This document shows positions 23,001 through 33,715 of a DNA stretch of 64,000 bases, piece by piece. The stretch covers positions 28,514,620 through 28,578,619 of the forward strand of contig OY294049.1 in NCBI GenBank assembly GCA_958510825.1. Reading direction: 5' to 3'. Every line of letters starts with the position of its first letter. Position 1 is the first letter of the stretch. The notes beneath the pieces were generated by a model. That model was not told the DNA's origin. It saw only the letters and a list, made by a program, of their open reading frames with translations, and searched no databases. This DNA comes from Brachypterus glaber. Taxonomy: Eukaryota > Arthropoda > Insecta > Coleoptera > Kateretidae. The position numbers and the translations under genes are program-made.

Positions 23001-25811
23001 TGTCAGGAGATTCTTTTGCAACATAATTTAAGCGTTCTCTTTGTACATTTTCGAGATTCTTCACAGGCGATTCATTTAAACTTGCTCTTTTAGGTATATT
23101 TTCTTCTATTATGTTTTCTTCAATGTTTTCTTTAGAATCATCCTGGTCTGAGGTTTCAGATAATCTGCTTCTATTTAAAATGTTCCTTTTTAATGAATGA
23201 TCTTTTCTCGTTTGGCGTTCTTCCTCATCCAAAGATTGCTCGCTGCTTAGGCTTTTATTCGTGCTTTCAACAGATTTCATTAAACTTTTTCTTTTAGAAG
23301 GCGTAACTTTTTCATCCGTAATATTGTTATCAGTTTCTGTTCTATTAAAGTTCATTCTTTGCATGTATATAACTGATTCATCGCCACTATCTTCTTCATT
23401 AAACGAGTTGTTAACTGATAAATTAACACTGTTTCTTTTAGTGTTATCTTCAATAACCTCAATGGAATCTCTGTGTTCTACTGTGGTTTTATTAATGCTC
23501 TTTCTTGGCGAAGATACAGATTCTTGGATTTCGGAGGGATTTTTTTTATGTATTATCTCTTTAGAAGAATTATTGAGGTCGACTGTTGTATCATATTCTT
23601 GGTTCGTTTTAGATTTATTCATGGACTTATCTAGGCTTCTTCTTTTAGTAGAAGTTTCTAAAAGACCATCTTCATTAATAAATTCTTCCAACATGTACCC
23701 ACTTATTTGTTCAGACTTGTTTAAACTTATTCTTTTATTAACGATTGGTTCTTCAGGAATCTCTTCAATTTCTTCACTCTGTGTAGTTTTGTTTGGGCTT
23801 ATCTTGCCTCTGTTTCTACTTGAATTATTCTGAATCTCTTTAGGGCTTGTGCTTTTGCGCAAACTTTTTCTTTGAGTCAGCGTTTCTGACTCAATATTTT
23901 CTTCAGAATGTTTCGTTTCTTCTTGCGCTTCGGTTGCATCCCTATCCTGAATTTCTACATCTGTTTCATTTTTGTTTTCAAAAGATTTTCTTTTATTTTC
24001 TTCATTTTTCAAAGCTTTAGAAGAATTTAAACTTTTTCTGGACGCATTTAAACTTTTTCTGGACGCATTTAGGCTTTTTCTGGAAGCATTCATACTTCTG
24101 GAATGGTCCAAAGCCAAATTAAACGAAATATCGTCATCGGAAACAATGTTAGTTGGATTATTTTCACTTGGGTCTATAGGAGTGTCGTTTAGAAGTTCAT
24201 CTTCATTATCTGTTGGTATATCAAAATCGTATTCGGAAATAATTTCATGGTTATCTGTTGATTCTTCATTGGATTCACCTTTTTGTGGCCCAACTTCTTT
24301 GTCTTCTTCTTGCATAACTGATTTTTCCAACGATTTGCGTGTTGAAGATTTTAAATTATCATCGGGTGATATGCTTTTACTTCTTCTGCTCATTTTTGGC
24401 GTGGATTTTGCTGGAGATATGCCATCTAAATTTGTCACATCAAGATTAAACTGGTTTTGACTTTTACCCAACAATCCCAAAACGGAAGTATTTTCAGGAA
24501 AGTCTTCAGTTTCCATAGGTTCGGCTACAAATTGTTTTTGGGGTGTAGAAACTCTGGCCACAATTATATCATTTTGTTTCTCAGTTTGAACGCTTTCGTT
24601 GTAATTCAAATCTGTCAAAGCAGATAGTTTTTCACGTTTATCGACATTTTTAGTAGAAACATTCATATTTTCTTTGTCACTGTTGCTGCTACCTTTTGAA
24701 GAATTTAAATCAGCAACTCCTTCCTCGACCTCTTGACTGAGATTTTCCGATGTGGAAGTTGGAATAGAAACATTCAGATTAAAATTAAAAGATCCATCAG
24801 AACCTTCTGTAATGGATGAAGGAATGTCTTTTTTTCGCTCTTCATCTTTTGGTGATTTTTTCTCAAACGACAATCTCGCAGATTTTGCGAGATTTGATGG
24901 TAAATGTGGTGATAACCTCTTCAAAGATATATTTAATTTATTGATGAGGGAATCGGGGGTTTTACTGCCTTCTCTTGACTTGTTAAGTCGTGGTGATTTT
25001 CTTGGTGATTCAACTGGCGTTTTACCTTTTTTTGATGGAGTAATATCTAAATCATCAGATTCGTTGATAATGCTTAAATCCATATCGGGTTTTGAAGGTT
25101 CTACTTTTTTCTTCTTTATTGGTGTAAGTTTCATTGTAGAGTTTGGCGATTCTTTTTCTTCAATTGGGTCTAGATTTGGTGCGTTTTCATTGACAGACAA
25201 ACGCCTTCTGGATTTAACTGGTGTCTTTGCAGTTGATTTTGTTTCTGGTTCGTCTTCATGTTCATCTACGGACGACCTGCGCCCTCTAGATTTTTTTTCT
25301 TCCGACTCTTCCAGAGAACCTCTCCTGGTCCTAACAGGTTTCTTCAATTCCTCTTCTGCCTCTTTTGTTACTGAACTTCGACGACCTCTTGTGGTAACTT
25401 TTTTAAGTTCTTCTTTGGGTTCTTCTAGATTTGTCGCTGAGCTTCTTCTGCCTCTAACTGGTTTAGGGAGTGTTTCAGCTTTCGGTTCATCTAGAACTAC
25501 CGAACGTCTCCTTCTAGTAGATGGAGTTGCAGTTTTATCTTCTTCTGCATTTTCACTGGCGACAGAGACCCTTCTGCCTCTTGGTTTAGCAGCTTCTTTT
25601 GTTGCTTCGCTATCTTCCTTTGCGACCGAAGCTCTCCTGCCTCTGGCTTTTACAGGTGCCGTTTCTTCTTCTTCGACAGCAACGGATCTCCTTCTAGTGG
25701 CTGGTTTCTTAGTTTCGATTATTTCGCTAGATTCTGACGAAGCTAATGATGGTCTTCGGCCTCTGGTTTTTTTAGGAGAGTCAGTTACTGGTTCTTCTTG
25801 CAATAAAGAAG
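20005..25811 (-). CDS. Large Ser/Lys/Glu-rich nuclear protein, last exon
   Basis: I do not recognise the family. One exon encodes residues 79-2013 if joined to the exon at 42358-42592; the acceptor TTTATTTCAG ends at 25812. Residues about 90-270 repeat RGRRxSV/RRxSV every 20-25 residues, with acidic spacers. Residues about 650-1465 carry more than 20 RKSL/KRKSLKKS motifs, including three tandem RKSLNAS units near 655-675. Arg/Lys-x-Ser sites of this kind suit basophilic kinases (inference). About 1520-1620 is strongly acidic (SDEADTDEDYDSNDSF). A KKKKKKDNKK-type basic stretch sits near 1885, and the last 100 residues look less simple (DFRNQMLYDPSRVKRVDTKS). No enzyme domain or membrane segment is seen. 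It is probably a disordered nucleolar or chromatin protein; a slender-lobes-like role is a guess. The stop is TAG at 20005-20007. Confidence 0.9.
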
Positions 25812-25940
25812 CTGAAATAAAATTATTTAAAAATTATGTTTTACAATAAAAATACAATAAATTATAATTTATAATTAATTTATAATACACAGTATAGTAT
25901 ATGAAGAATCCAAAAGAAAAACGCACTTTTTTGTCACCAT

Positions 25941-27703
25941 TACACAGGGTTATTCACGGAAGTGGCCTATTAAAAGTTTATGGAGAACCAATAATTTTAA
26001 AAATATGATATTTTGGACTTTAGGGTAATTGAATATCAATTAGAAATATTTTCCTGCTTGTGCCATTTCCGGTTGTACTGGAAGTGTCACTCAACTTTGA
26101 TTTTTTAAATAGAACACCCCATATATTTTTAAATTTTAAAATCTGCATTAAATTTGCTCTATTTTGATGTGTAACACTTTATGTCTATCTCCGGTAGTTT
26201 TCGAGTTATTCAAGTTTTTATCGAAAAATAGGCAAATTCAAGCATAAAAAAATTAATTGCTACTTGATTTTTTAAACTGGACAAAAGTTGTTTTGTGGTT
26301 TACTCAATGATACTTTTAAGTATCATTGGTTAAAACCGAATTATTCTAAGCCGAAACAGAATTCAACATTTATACAGGGTGTCTCAGAAACCAGCTCAAA
26401 TCTAACAAATTTAAAATAGCCATTACTCTTTTTTTTTTTAATGACACCCTACCTTTTTTTATTTAGTTAAATAGAGAATTAAATTTGCTTTAAAATAAAT
26501 ACGTAATACCTTATACCTAACATGTCCCGTTTTCGAGCTGTTTGCAAATTATTGTGAAAAAGTCGTATTTCTGTTAAAATTTATGTTATATTTGTTAACA
26601 CGTTCGCTGCCGCTGGCTCCTATAGGAGCCAGTCGGTACCTTGAGCAGGTGCCGCAACGTCCTATCGGAGCTAACCTGTTTCACATTAAACTTATGTTAA
26701 ACGCAAAAGTGAACGTGGTTCAGATTTTTTTTTAGTTTAGACTATCCAAATAATTAAAAAAAAAATTGGCTCCCGAGAAAACCGAAAGTTTTTGTATTGG
26801 CAGAGAATGTGTTAATTAAGTAGGCCAGTAAAATGAGTCGATTTTTATTTGTGTGAATTCTTCTAAATTTTTTACATGACAGTCTTGGTAAATCAGGATA
26901 TTTTGTAATTAATTTTCTTCAGATACTACTACTAATTATTTTAACATTTTCACCAAAAATAGCAAATAAATCCAAAATAACAGGTTCTTAGTCTCTGCCA
27001 TTATTTTACACTAATTTATCGTGATAATTACGATGACATTTAAGTTAAAAAAATAAAAACGAAATGTCATTTACCTACTTCATTAAATACAACAAAATTT
27101 ACAGAAATACGCCTTTTTTCACAATAATTTGCATATAGCTCGAAAACGGTTAATTTTAGGAATAGGGTATCCTATATTAATTTTAAAGCAAATTTAATTC
27201 TCTATTTAACTAAAAAAGTATAGGGTGCCATTAAAAAAAGAGTTATGGCTATTTAAAATTTGTTAGATTAGACCTGCTTTCTGAGAAATCCTGCATAAAC
27301 TTTGGGCTCTGTTTCGGCTTAGGATAATTCAGTTAAGTATCACTGAGTAAACCACAAATTAACTTTTCTCCAATTTAAAAAATCAAGGAGCAATTAATTT
27401 TTTTAGGGGTGCTAGAGTTTGCTTATTTTTCGCTAAAAACTTGAATAACTCAAAAACTACTGGAGATAGACATAAAGTGTTGCACATCAAAATAAAGAAA
27501 ATTCAGTACAGATTTTAAAAAATATATATTAAAAAAATCAAAGTCGAGTGCCACTTCCAATAAAACCGGAAGTGACACAAGCATGAAAATATTTTTAATC
27601 GATTGGCCATATTCAAAGACTTCAAAGTGCAAAATATCAAATTTTCAAAATTATTGGTTCTCCATAAACATTTAATGGGCCACTTCCGTGAATAACCCTG
27701 TAT
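25941..27703. mobile_element. Long foldback element C, left arm split by a TTAA MITE
   Basis: Left end ACAGGGTTATTCACGGAAGT and right end ACTTCCGTGAATAACCCTGT match exactly when reversed. The arms pair over about 700 bp (CTATCTCCGGTAGTTTTCGAG at 26192, inverse at 27445; TTGCAAATTATTGTGAAAAA at 26549, inverse near 27110). Loop is about 26870-27030. An internal ATACAGGGTGTCTCAGAAAC block (26373) hints that two families are joined in each arm. It has no ORF and lies just inside the acceptor end of the large intron. Confidence 0.85.
26599..26811. mobile_element. TTAA-flanked (piggyBac-type) MITE
   Basis: CACGTTCGCTGCC and GGCAGAGAATGTG form imperfect inverted ends, directly flanked by TTAA on both sides (26595-26598, 26812-26815). 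A subterminal hairpin GGCTCCTATAGGAGCC lies at 26615. At 213 bp it is non-autonomous. TTAA duplication is the piggyBac hallmark. It interrupts the left arm of foldback C; the right arm is uninterrupted at the matching position. Confidence 0.85.
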
Positions 27704-28574
27704 AAAGCATAGTTTAGCACACTTTACAATAACAAAAAAAAGTTGAAAAAAAAATTGTATAGTTTCTATTAGCTTTTGAAATTTACTTGTTTAAAAAACT
27801 GCGGGGTATATATTTGAAAAAAAATTTTTTCCTTAGTCTTCATAAAAAAATATACTCCCATACACAGTGGGCAGTAAAAAAAAAGATGGACGAAAATCTA
27901 ATTTTTTGCATAGAGTATTTTTGATAACGCTAATATGAGTGAAAAAGCTGAAAAAAAATCCGCGATTTTGTTTCGATTTGGCTCATATTTGGTATACAGG
28001 CTTTTTTAGGGATATTAACGTAGATCAATGGTTAAAACACCAAAAATCAAAATGGCGGAGCCAATATTGCGTATCGGTTTTTAGAATGTTGTCATAATTA
28101 GGCGAAATTAAGGTAGTAGACCATGGTCATCGATTTTAAGGAAAGGACTAAACTTAAAACAATATGACAAAGCTTATATGAAAGTTGAATATTTTAACTA
28201 AAATGGATATAAAACTGTATTTTTAACTTTCATATAAGCTTTGTTCAAGGTCGTCAGAATTCCGTGAATTGAATTTTATCGTCCACACGGTGGTGGAATT
28301 TTCTAGATTGATGGCCAAAATAGGGGGAAACAAAATTAACGCAATCGAAAAAACGAATATTAGATCATTTAAATAACACTTCAGTGCATGTAAAAATCAT
28401 ATTCGTAGTCTCCCTAAAGGCATAATTAATTTTTGCTAGTATCTTAAACTTTTTTTAAGGTAAACTTTATTTCATTGGCTACGAAAAAATACCTTACTTT
28501 TAAGCTGTTAATTTAACCTCTTCCTGAAAATAATTACTAATTGTTATACTTCATGTTCACTAGATGTATTAAGC

Positions 28575-28682
28575 TATATTTTCGTGTTACGCCCATGTTA
28601 ATGGTATAGGAAAATAGCGCTACAGGGGGGTGGGGGTCCAAAATGATCAAAATTTGCGTTACGTAATACTTGAACGTTCCCT
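28575..28682. mobile_element. Partial MITE of the TTACGTAATACTTGAACG family
   Basis: It matches the complete copy at 55191-55334 from TGTTACGCCCATGTTAATGG to GCGTTACGTAATACTTGAAC. The left terminal repeat is missing. A shorter end fragment lies at 43030-43063. Confidence 0.75.
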
Positions 28683-29099
28683 TGTTGATTCATTGTGATT
28701 CACTTAAGATATAGACACTGTTAAAAAGCCTGAACTTTTAGCTAGCTTCTGGCAAAAAAAACCGTACCCCATTTACCCCCATTTTGAAAAAATTTAAACA
28801 AACTATGCTTTTTTTGAAAAAATATTTTTTTAACAAAAATTATTAAAAAGTGACCAACCATAATTTCAAAATAGCTCAAAAATGATTTAATCACGAACGA
28901 TATGATTAAATACTCCAAATGGGTTTTTAAACGTTTTCGACCAGTAGTTTTTTGATTTTTATTTAATAAAATATTATTATTTTATTATTATCAATATTAG
29001 TTTTGTAAGTGTTTTGGTGAAAAAAAGTGTTTTCAAACAAATAAATAATCATTAGCTCAAAGGTAAGTACAGAATAGTACAATACGGTAGTTTCGAATT

Positions 29100-29576
29100 T
29101 CCCAAAAAATATTTTTTGGATATAAATGTGTTTTTCGGCCATTTTCTAAAAAAAAATAATATTATTTTCGTAATCAGTAAAAATCTCATATTCATAGTTT
29201 TAAACAGAAATTTTCAAAATTTTGACATTGATGTCTGCCATATTGGATCCTTAATATTCTTTAAAAAATATTATAATATTTTCGTAATCAGCGACCTCAA
29301 AAATCCCATATTCATAATTTTAAAGAAATTTTATCGAACTTTTGACATCTATGTTCGCCATATTAAAAAAATAATATAATTTTCGTAATCAGCGTCCTCA
29401 AAAATCCTATATCCATAATTTTAAATAAAATTTTTCAAACTTTTGACATTTATGTCCGCCATATTAAAAAATATATTATTTTCGTAATTAGCGACCTGAA
29501 AAATCTCATATTCATAGTTTTAAACAGAAATTTTCAAACTTTTGACATTTATGTCCGCCATATTGGATCCTTAATT
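29100..29576. repeat. Minisatellite array (~100-125 bp units)
   Basis: Units contain TTTTCGTAATCAGCGACCTC, AAAAATCCCATATTCATA, TTTTAAACAGAAATTTTCAAA and TTTTGACATTTATGTCCGCC, then ATATTGGATCC. Four units lie here and one to two more follow at 31296-31470, so the retrotransposon at 29577-31282 landed inside the array. Confidence 0.85.
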
Positions 29577-31282
29577 AATCCTTTATCGACGTTGAAGGAT
29601 CGTTTGACAAAGCGTCTTTTAAAAGCATTAAAACTGCCCTACAAAGACATGGTGTATCACCCACACTCATTGAGTGGATACAACACATGCTTGAATGGAG
29701 AGCAGTTCAACTAAACATAGGGGGATTAATCACAAGAGGAGTTGTAACAAGAGGCTGCCCACAAGGTCGAGTTCTTTCTCCTCTCCTTTGGAACCTTGTA
29801 GTGGACAGCCTATTAACACTCCTTAACGATAATTCTTTCTACACAATTGGATATGCAGACAACATAGTCATACTACTTACAGGGAATTTTGAGAGCGTGC
29901 TGTGCGATCTCATGCAGCGCGCACTCAATATTCTACAGAAATGGTGTGATGATCACTCTCTCTCTCGGTTAACTCAGCCAAGACTGAGATGGTCCTGTTC
30001 ACTAAGAAAAGGAAACTGGGAAACCTCAAAGTCCCATTTCTTTTCGGAAAACAACTCAGCTTTTCTAAAGAAGTAAAGTATCTGGGAATTCTTCTTGACA
30101 GCAAACTGTGTTGGGGAACACAACTTAAGCAAAAAACAGAAAAAGCATGCATAGCCTTTTGGCAGTGTCGTAGAGCACTGGGCAGATCTTGGGGTTTGTC
30201 TCCCAGGATCACCCTTTGGCTGTACACCGCTGTCATAAGGCCTATGCTAACATATAGCTCAGTTGTATGGTGGCCCAGAACCCAACTGACTACAGCAAGA
30301 ACGCAACTAAATCATATTCAAGGACTAGCTCTTATGAGTAAAACCGGTGCAATGCGATCAACTCCAACTGCAGCTTTAGAGACTCTGCTTTGTATTCCTC
30401 CCCTTAATCTTTTTGTAGAGTGTGAGGCCGCAAAGACAGCTCTTAGGCTGAAAGCAAATAGTACGTGGAATGCAAGAGGAACGCGTACTGGACATGAGTC
30501 TATTCTTGAACGGTTTGTGTCACAAGCTCCCATTCTTGAATCTCAGACCGATCTAGTTGCTCCCAGGTATATCTTTAATAGATCATACCAAGCTTATGCT
30601 TCCACTAAAGAAGAAACTGACAGCGTATCTGATATTGTCATGTACACTGAAGGATCAGGTGCAGGAGTTTTCTGCATGCCTCGGTCTTTCAGGCAGAGGT
30701 CATAGGCATAACAAATGCTGCGAGAACTATTTCTGAAAGGGTCCAGAGCCCATAATCCCTGTATCTGTCGCTTTTAAAACAGCTCTCATTAATCAAGAAA
30801 CCCACATAAAAACACACCCGTAATTGGATTACGAGAAACGACTGTAAACATGCAAGAGCAGCCCTTCCCACTCCGTGTGAAAAGACAGCACGCTTTTGTA
30901 TGCAACTAAAAAGGGATAACCTAAGACAGTTTGCAAGCATCGTAACAGGTCACTGCAAACTAAATAAGCATCTTAACATCATGGGAAAGCCAGTCGACCC
31001 CATCTGTAGAGGATGCTACATGGAAGAGGAAACAATGGAATATGTGTTATGTCACTGTCCAGCGTTAGCCTTAATAAGAGGGTCCATGCTAGACGAGTAC
31101 TGGCTCGACATGGCCGGTATAAGCAGCATCACGCCCAGACATCTTCTTAGATATATTCAAAGAATTGGATGGCCGAGAGGTCAATTTGCTGCGACCAAAG
31201 GGAGGTAGTACAATGGGCCCAGCTAAGTGGCCTAAGTGCGTGTAGATAGCTACCCTCCACCCTAATAACCATAACCATAACA
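29577..31282 (+). mobile_element. 5'-truncated RNase H-clade non-LTR retrotransposon
   Basis: TGGATCCTTAATT occurs on both sides (29564-29576 and 31283-31295), a 13-bp target-site duplication that fixes the ends. The 3' end has an AATAACC/ATAACC repeat tail. Coding parts, in order: RT palm (FIDVEGSFDKA; GCPQGRVLSPLLW; GYADN at about 29852), RT thumb (VKYLGILLDSKLCW), start of RNase H (DIVMYTEGSGAGVF) and a C-terminal Cys-His motif (CRGCYMEEETMEYVLCHC). The order RT, RNase H, Cys-His fits the R1/LOA/I group. Base composition is richer in G+C than the host DNA. Confidence 0.9.
29585..31208 (+). pseudogene. Reverse transcriptase/RNase H, disrupted
   Basis: The first frame runs from 29585 to a shift near 29960. 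The second (29989-30705) holds the thumb and the beginning of RNase H. Most of RNase H is deleted, then 30900-31208 gives the C-terminal domain. The polymerase box reads YADN where YADD is expected, so a catalytic Asp is lost in addition to the frame breaks. Confidence 0.85.
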
Positions 31283-31521
31283 TGGATCCTTAATTTTCTT
31301 TAAAAAGTATTATAATATTTTCGTAATTAGCGACCTCAAAAATCATATATTCATAATTTTAAACAAAATTTTTCGAACTTTTGACACATATGTCGGCCAT
31401 ATTGTTTCCGCCATTTTCTTGAAAAGAAAAAATAATATTATTTTCGTATTCAGCTACCTCAAAAATCCCTATATAGAGCTAAATTAAATTTTGGCCAGCT
31501 TTTCCGAAAATTCCACCACTT

Positions 31522-31999
31522 ATTAGGATAGGTATAGGAAATACCTTATATTAACCCTAGTGATTTCCTAAATTAAAATTAATTAAAGATAAGGTGGTGT
31601 AAAGTATACAAAAAGATCATTGAAACCTAAAACTTTAAATAAATTTTCAAACACTTAAATTTCGAAAATTGCCATCATTTGCGAGACTTAATATCTTATA
31701 CATTTTCATGCAAAAAAGAAAAAATAAAATTTATGTTCGAAATAAACGGCTATAAAAATAATTTAAATGGCCAAATTTTATTGAATAAATAATTATAATT
31801 TATTTATTATGTGTGTCACCGACTTTCATCAGAACTGCCATCACCATTATCATCTTCATCATCCGTATTAACAACAGAACCCGGCTTTTACAATTTTATT
31901 TAAATTTTTAGGTTTCAATTACCTTTTTGCATGCTTAAAACTACCTTATCTTTAATTTATTTGAATTTAAGAAATCACTAGGGCTAATATAAGATATTT
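31522..31999. mobile_element. Small palindromic element within the right arm of foldback D
   Basis: TAGGAAATACCTTATATTAA, CCCTAGTGATTTC and TAAAGATAAGGT near 31530-31600 return inverted at 31915-32000. Removing it joins ATTCCACCACT to ACAATAAAATTTAATTCACG, restoring pairing with the left arm near 28270. Confidence 0.65.
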
Positions 32000-32432
32000 C
32001 CTACAGCTGGACAATAAAATTTAATTCACGGAATTCTGAAGACCTTGAAATGAATATTTTAACTAAAATGGATATAAATCTGTATTTTTAACTTTCATAT
32101 AAGCTTTGTCATATTAAGTGTTTTAGGTTCAGTCCTTTCTTTAAAATCGATGACCTTGGACTACTTTATAGCGTTAATTTCGCCTAATTATAACAACATT
32201 CTAAAAACAGATACGCCATATTGATTTTTGGTGTTTTAACCATTGATCTACGTTAATATCCTAAAAAGAGCCTGTATACCAAATTTGAACAAAATCGAAA
32301 AAAAAAAATAAAAAAAATAACAATAACAAAAATAACTAGTGGCGTGGAATTTTTTTTTCAGCTTTTTCATTATCATATTCGATATCAGCGGTATCAAAAA
32401 TACCCGTATGCAAAAATTTAGATTTTCGGTAA

Positions 32433-33000
32433 TATGGTAGAGTCGATATTTCCCGGCCTTAGGAAAAAGCGCTATTTTAACTCTATTAACTACCATTGTA
32501 ATATTGATGGCAGCCATATACCATTTATGATTATAATGAATTAATTACTGAATTAAGTTCACTTATATTTATGTGTACAAAACGATAACCATTTTATAAT
32601 ATACATGCCATTTTTTAATGTTACAAATTAATAAAAAGAAAACTAATCATCAACAAAACTGCAAATAAAATTTTAAAATAACCTAATTACTTTTCAATTT
32701 TGACAATTTTAAAAATTTCGGAAAGCTTTGTATTCGTGCAAAAATTATCAAATTTGTTTTTTGCGTATTTTGCGGTTTTATGTCGATATAAATCCATTTC
32801 AAGCAAAAACAAAATGGTCGGTCGATCGGTCAGTCCGGGAAATCTTGTGGGCACGATAACTTAAGAACGCTTTAAGCTAGAGACTTGAAATTTGGCATAA
32901 CCAGTATGGTACCAAAAGTTCTCGCACGGGATTGTTTTTGGTGAACATTGGGGTGCGGCAAAAATTTGAAAATTGCTATAACATGTGAATTTTTTATTAT
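32433..33000. repeat. Spacer with dispersed repeat family E (32815-32990)
   Basis: It contains GGTCAGTCCGGGAAAT, CACGATAACTTAAGAACGCTT and AGACTTGAAATTTGGCATA. The same ordered motifs recur at 46480-46620 (same strand) and inverted at 40490-40615 and 43200-43290. No coding sequence. Confidence 0.6.
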
Positions 33001-33170
33001 GTCCACCCCCAAAATTAAGATTAATCTTCATTCGATAAAAACGAAACTTAGGTGACTTACATTTATAATTTTACATCAGCTATAAAATAGCGAATTTATT
33101 TTTTTTTGTTTCACTTCCGGTTTCTCCGGAAGTGGTATAAATATGTTTTTTTTAACCCATTTTGGGCCAC
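33001..33170 (-). repeat. Dispersed repeat family B, copy 3
   Basis: AAAATTAAGATTAATCTTCA, TTCGATAAAAACGAAACTTA and TTTCACTTCCGGTTTCTCCGG match copy 1. It adjoins family E here and near 46030-46620, suggesting the two form one longer repeat. Confidence 0.65.
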
Positions 33171-33715
33171 CAGTTACATAAAAACTACATTATTTAACTT
33201 GAAAGTGAGTCTTTATAACTATTAAATTAAAAACTTTTTTTTTATTTTTGGTATAAATAAAATAGTGTATTCAAATGAATACAATGTTTAATAAAACTGA
33301 ACAATATATATACATATATAATACAGAGCGGTCCAAAATCCATCCCCCCCCCCCCTATTAACTTTTGAACCAGTTGAGATATCGACTTCAAATAAGACAA
33401 CTTAAACTATCTTTTAGCATATATTTAATACTTTTAGCTCTTAAAATATAAGAAAATATAACTAAACAAGTAATTATATATTAATTAAGTTTATGAAACA
33501 TAATCAACATAAATAATACAATAAATCGATTTAAAAATGTATTTATTTACGAAAATGCAGACTTATCCCACATAAACTCAAAAAACAGGTACATTTTTTT
33601 CAGACACCCTTGCTGTGCCAAGAAGTTTGGCAGGGCAACTTTTATTTGAAGGAATAAAACTATATTTAAGATAAAATTAAGAAGTTCTTGATCCTTACTT
33701 ATATTGGAGTGGCTT
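33171..33715. other. Spacer with a C-rich repeat fragment
   Basis: GCGGTCCAAAATCCATCC, a C-tract and AAATAAGACAACTTAAACT (33325-33410) recur in part at 38465-38545. The rest is AT-rich without recognisable features. Confidence 0.5.

Larger units (their letters stand above)
27892..32432. mobile_element. Foldback element D with satellite and retroelement inside
   Basis: The left arm (27892 to about 28315) and right arm (about 32000-32432, plus a piece at 31480-31521) pair through GATCAATGGTTAAAACACCA, GTTGTCATAATTAGGCGAAA, TTTTAACTAAAATGGATATA and CAGAATTCCGTGAATT. Between them lie a partial MITE, a ~100-bp tandem array, a 1.7-kb retrotransposon and a smaller palindrome (31522-31999). Confidence 0.8.

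Noticed and set aside
21548..25849. Long plus-strand open frames over the large nuclear-protein gene
   Set aside because: They are mirror images of the minus-strand coding exon; their Leu/Ser/Phe-rich content comes from reversed Lys/Glu/Ser codons.
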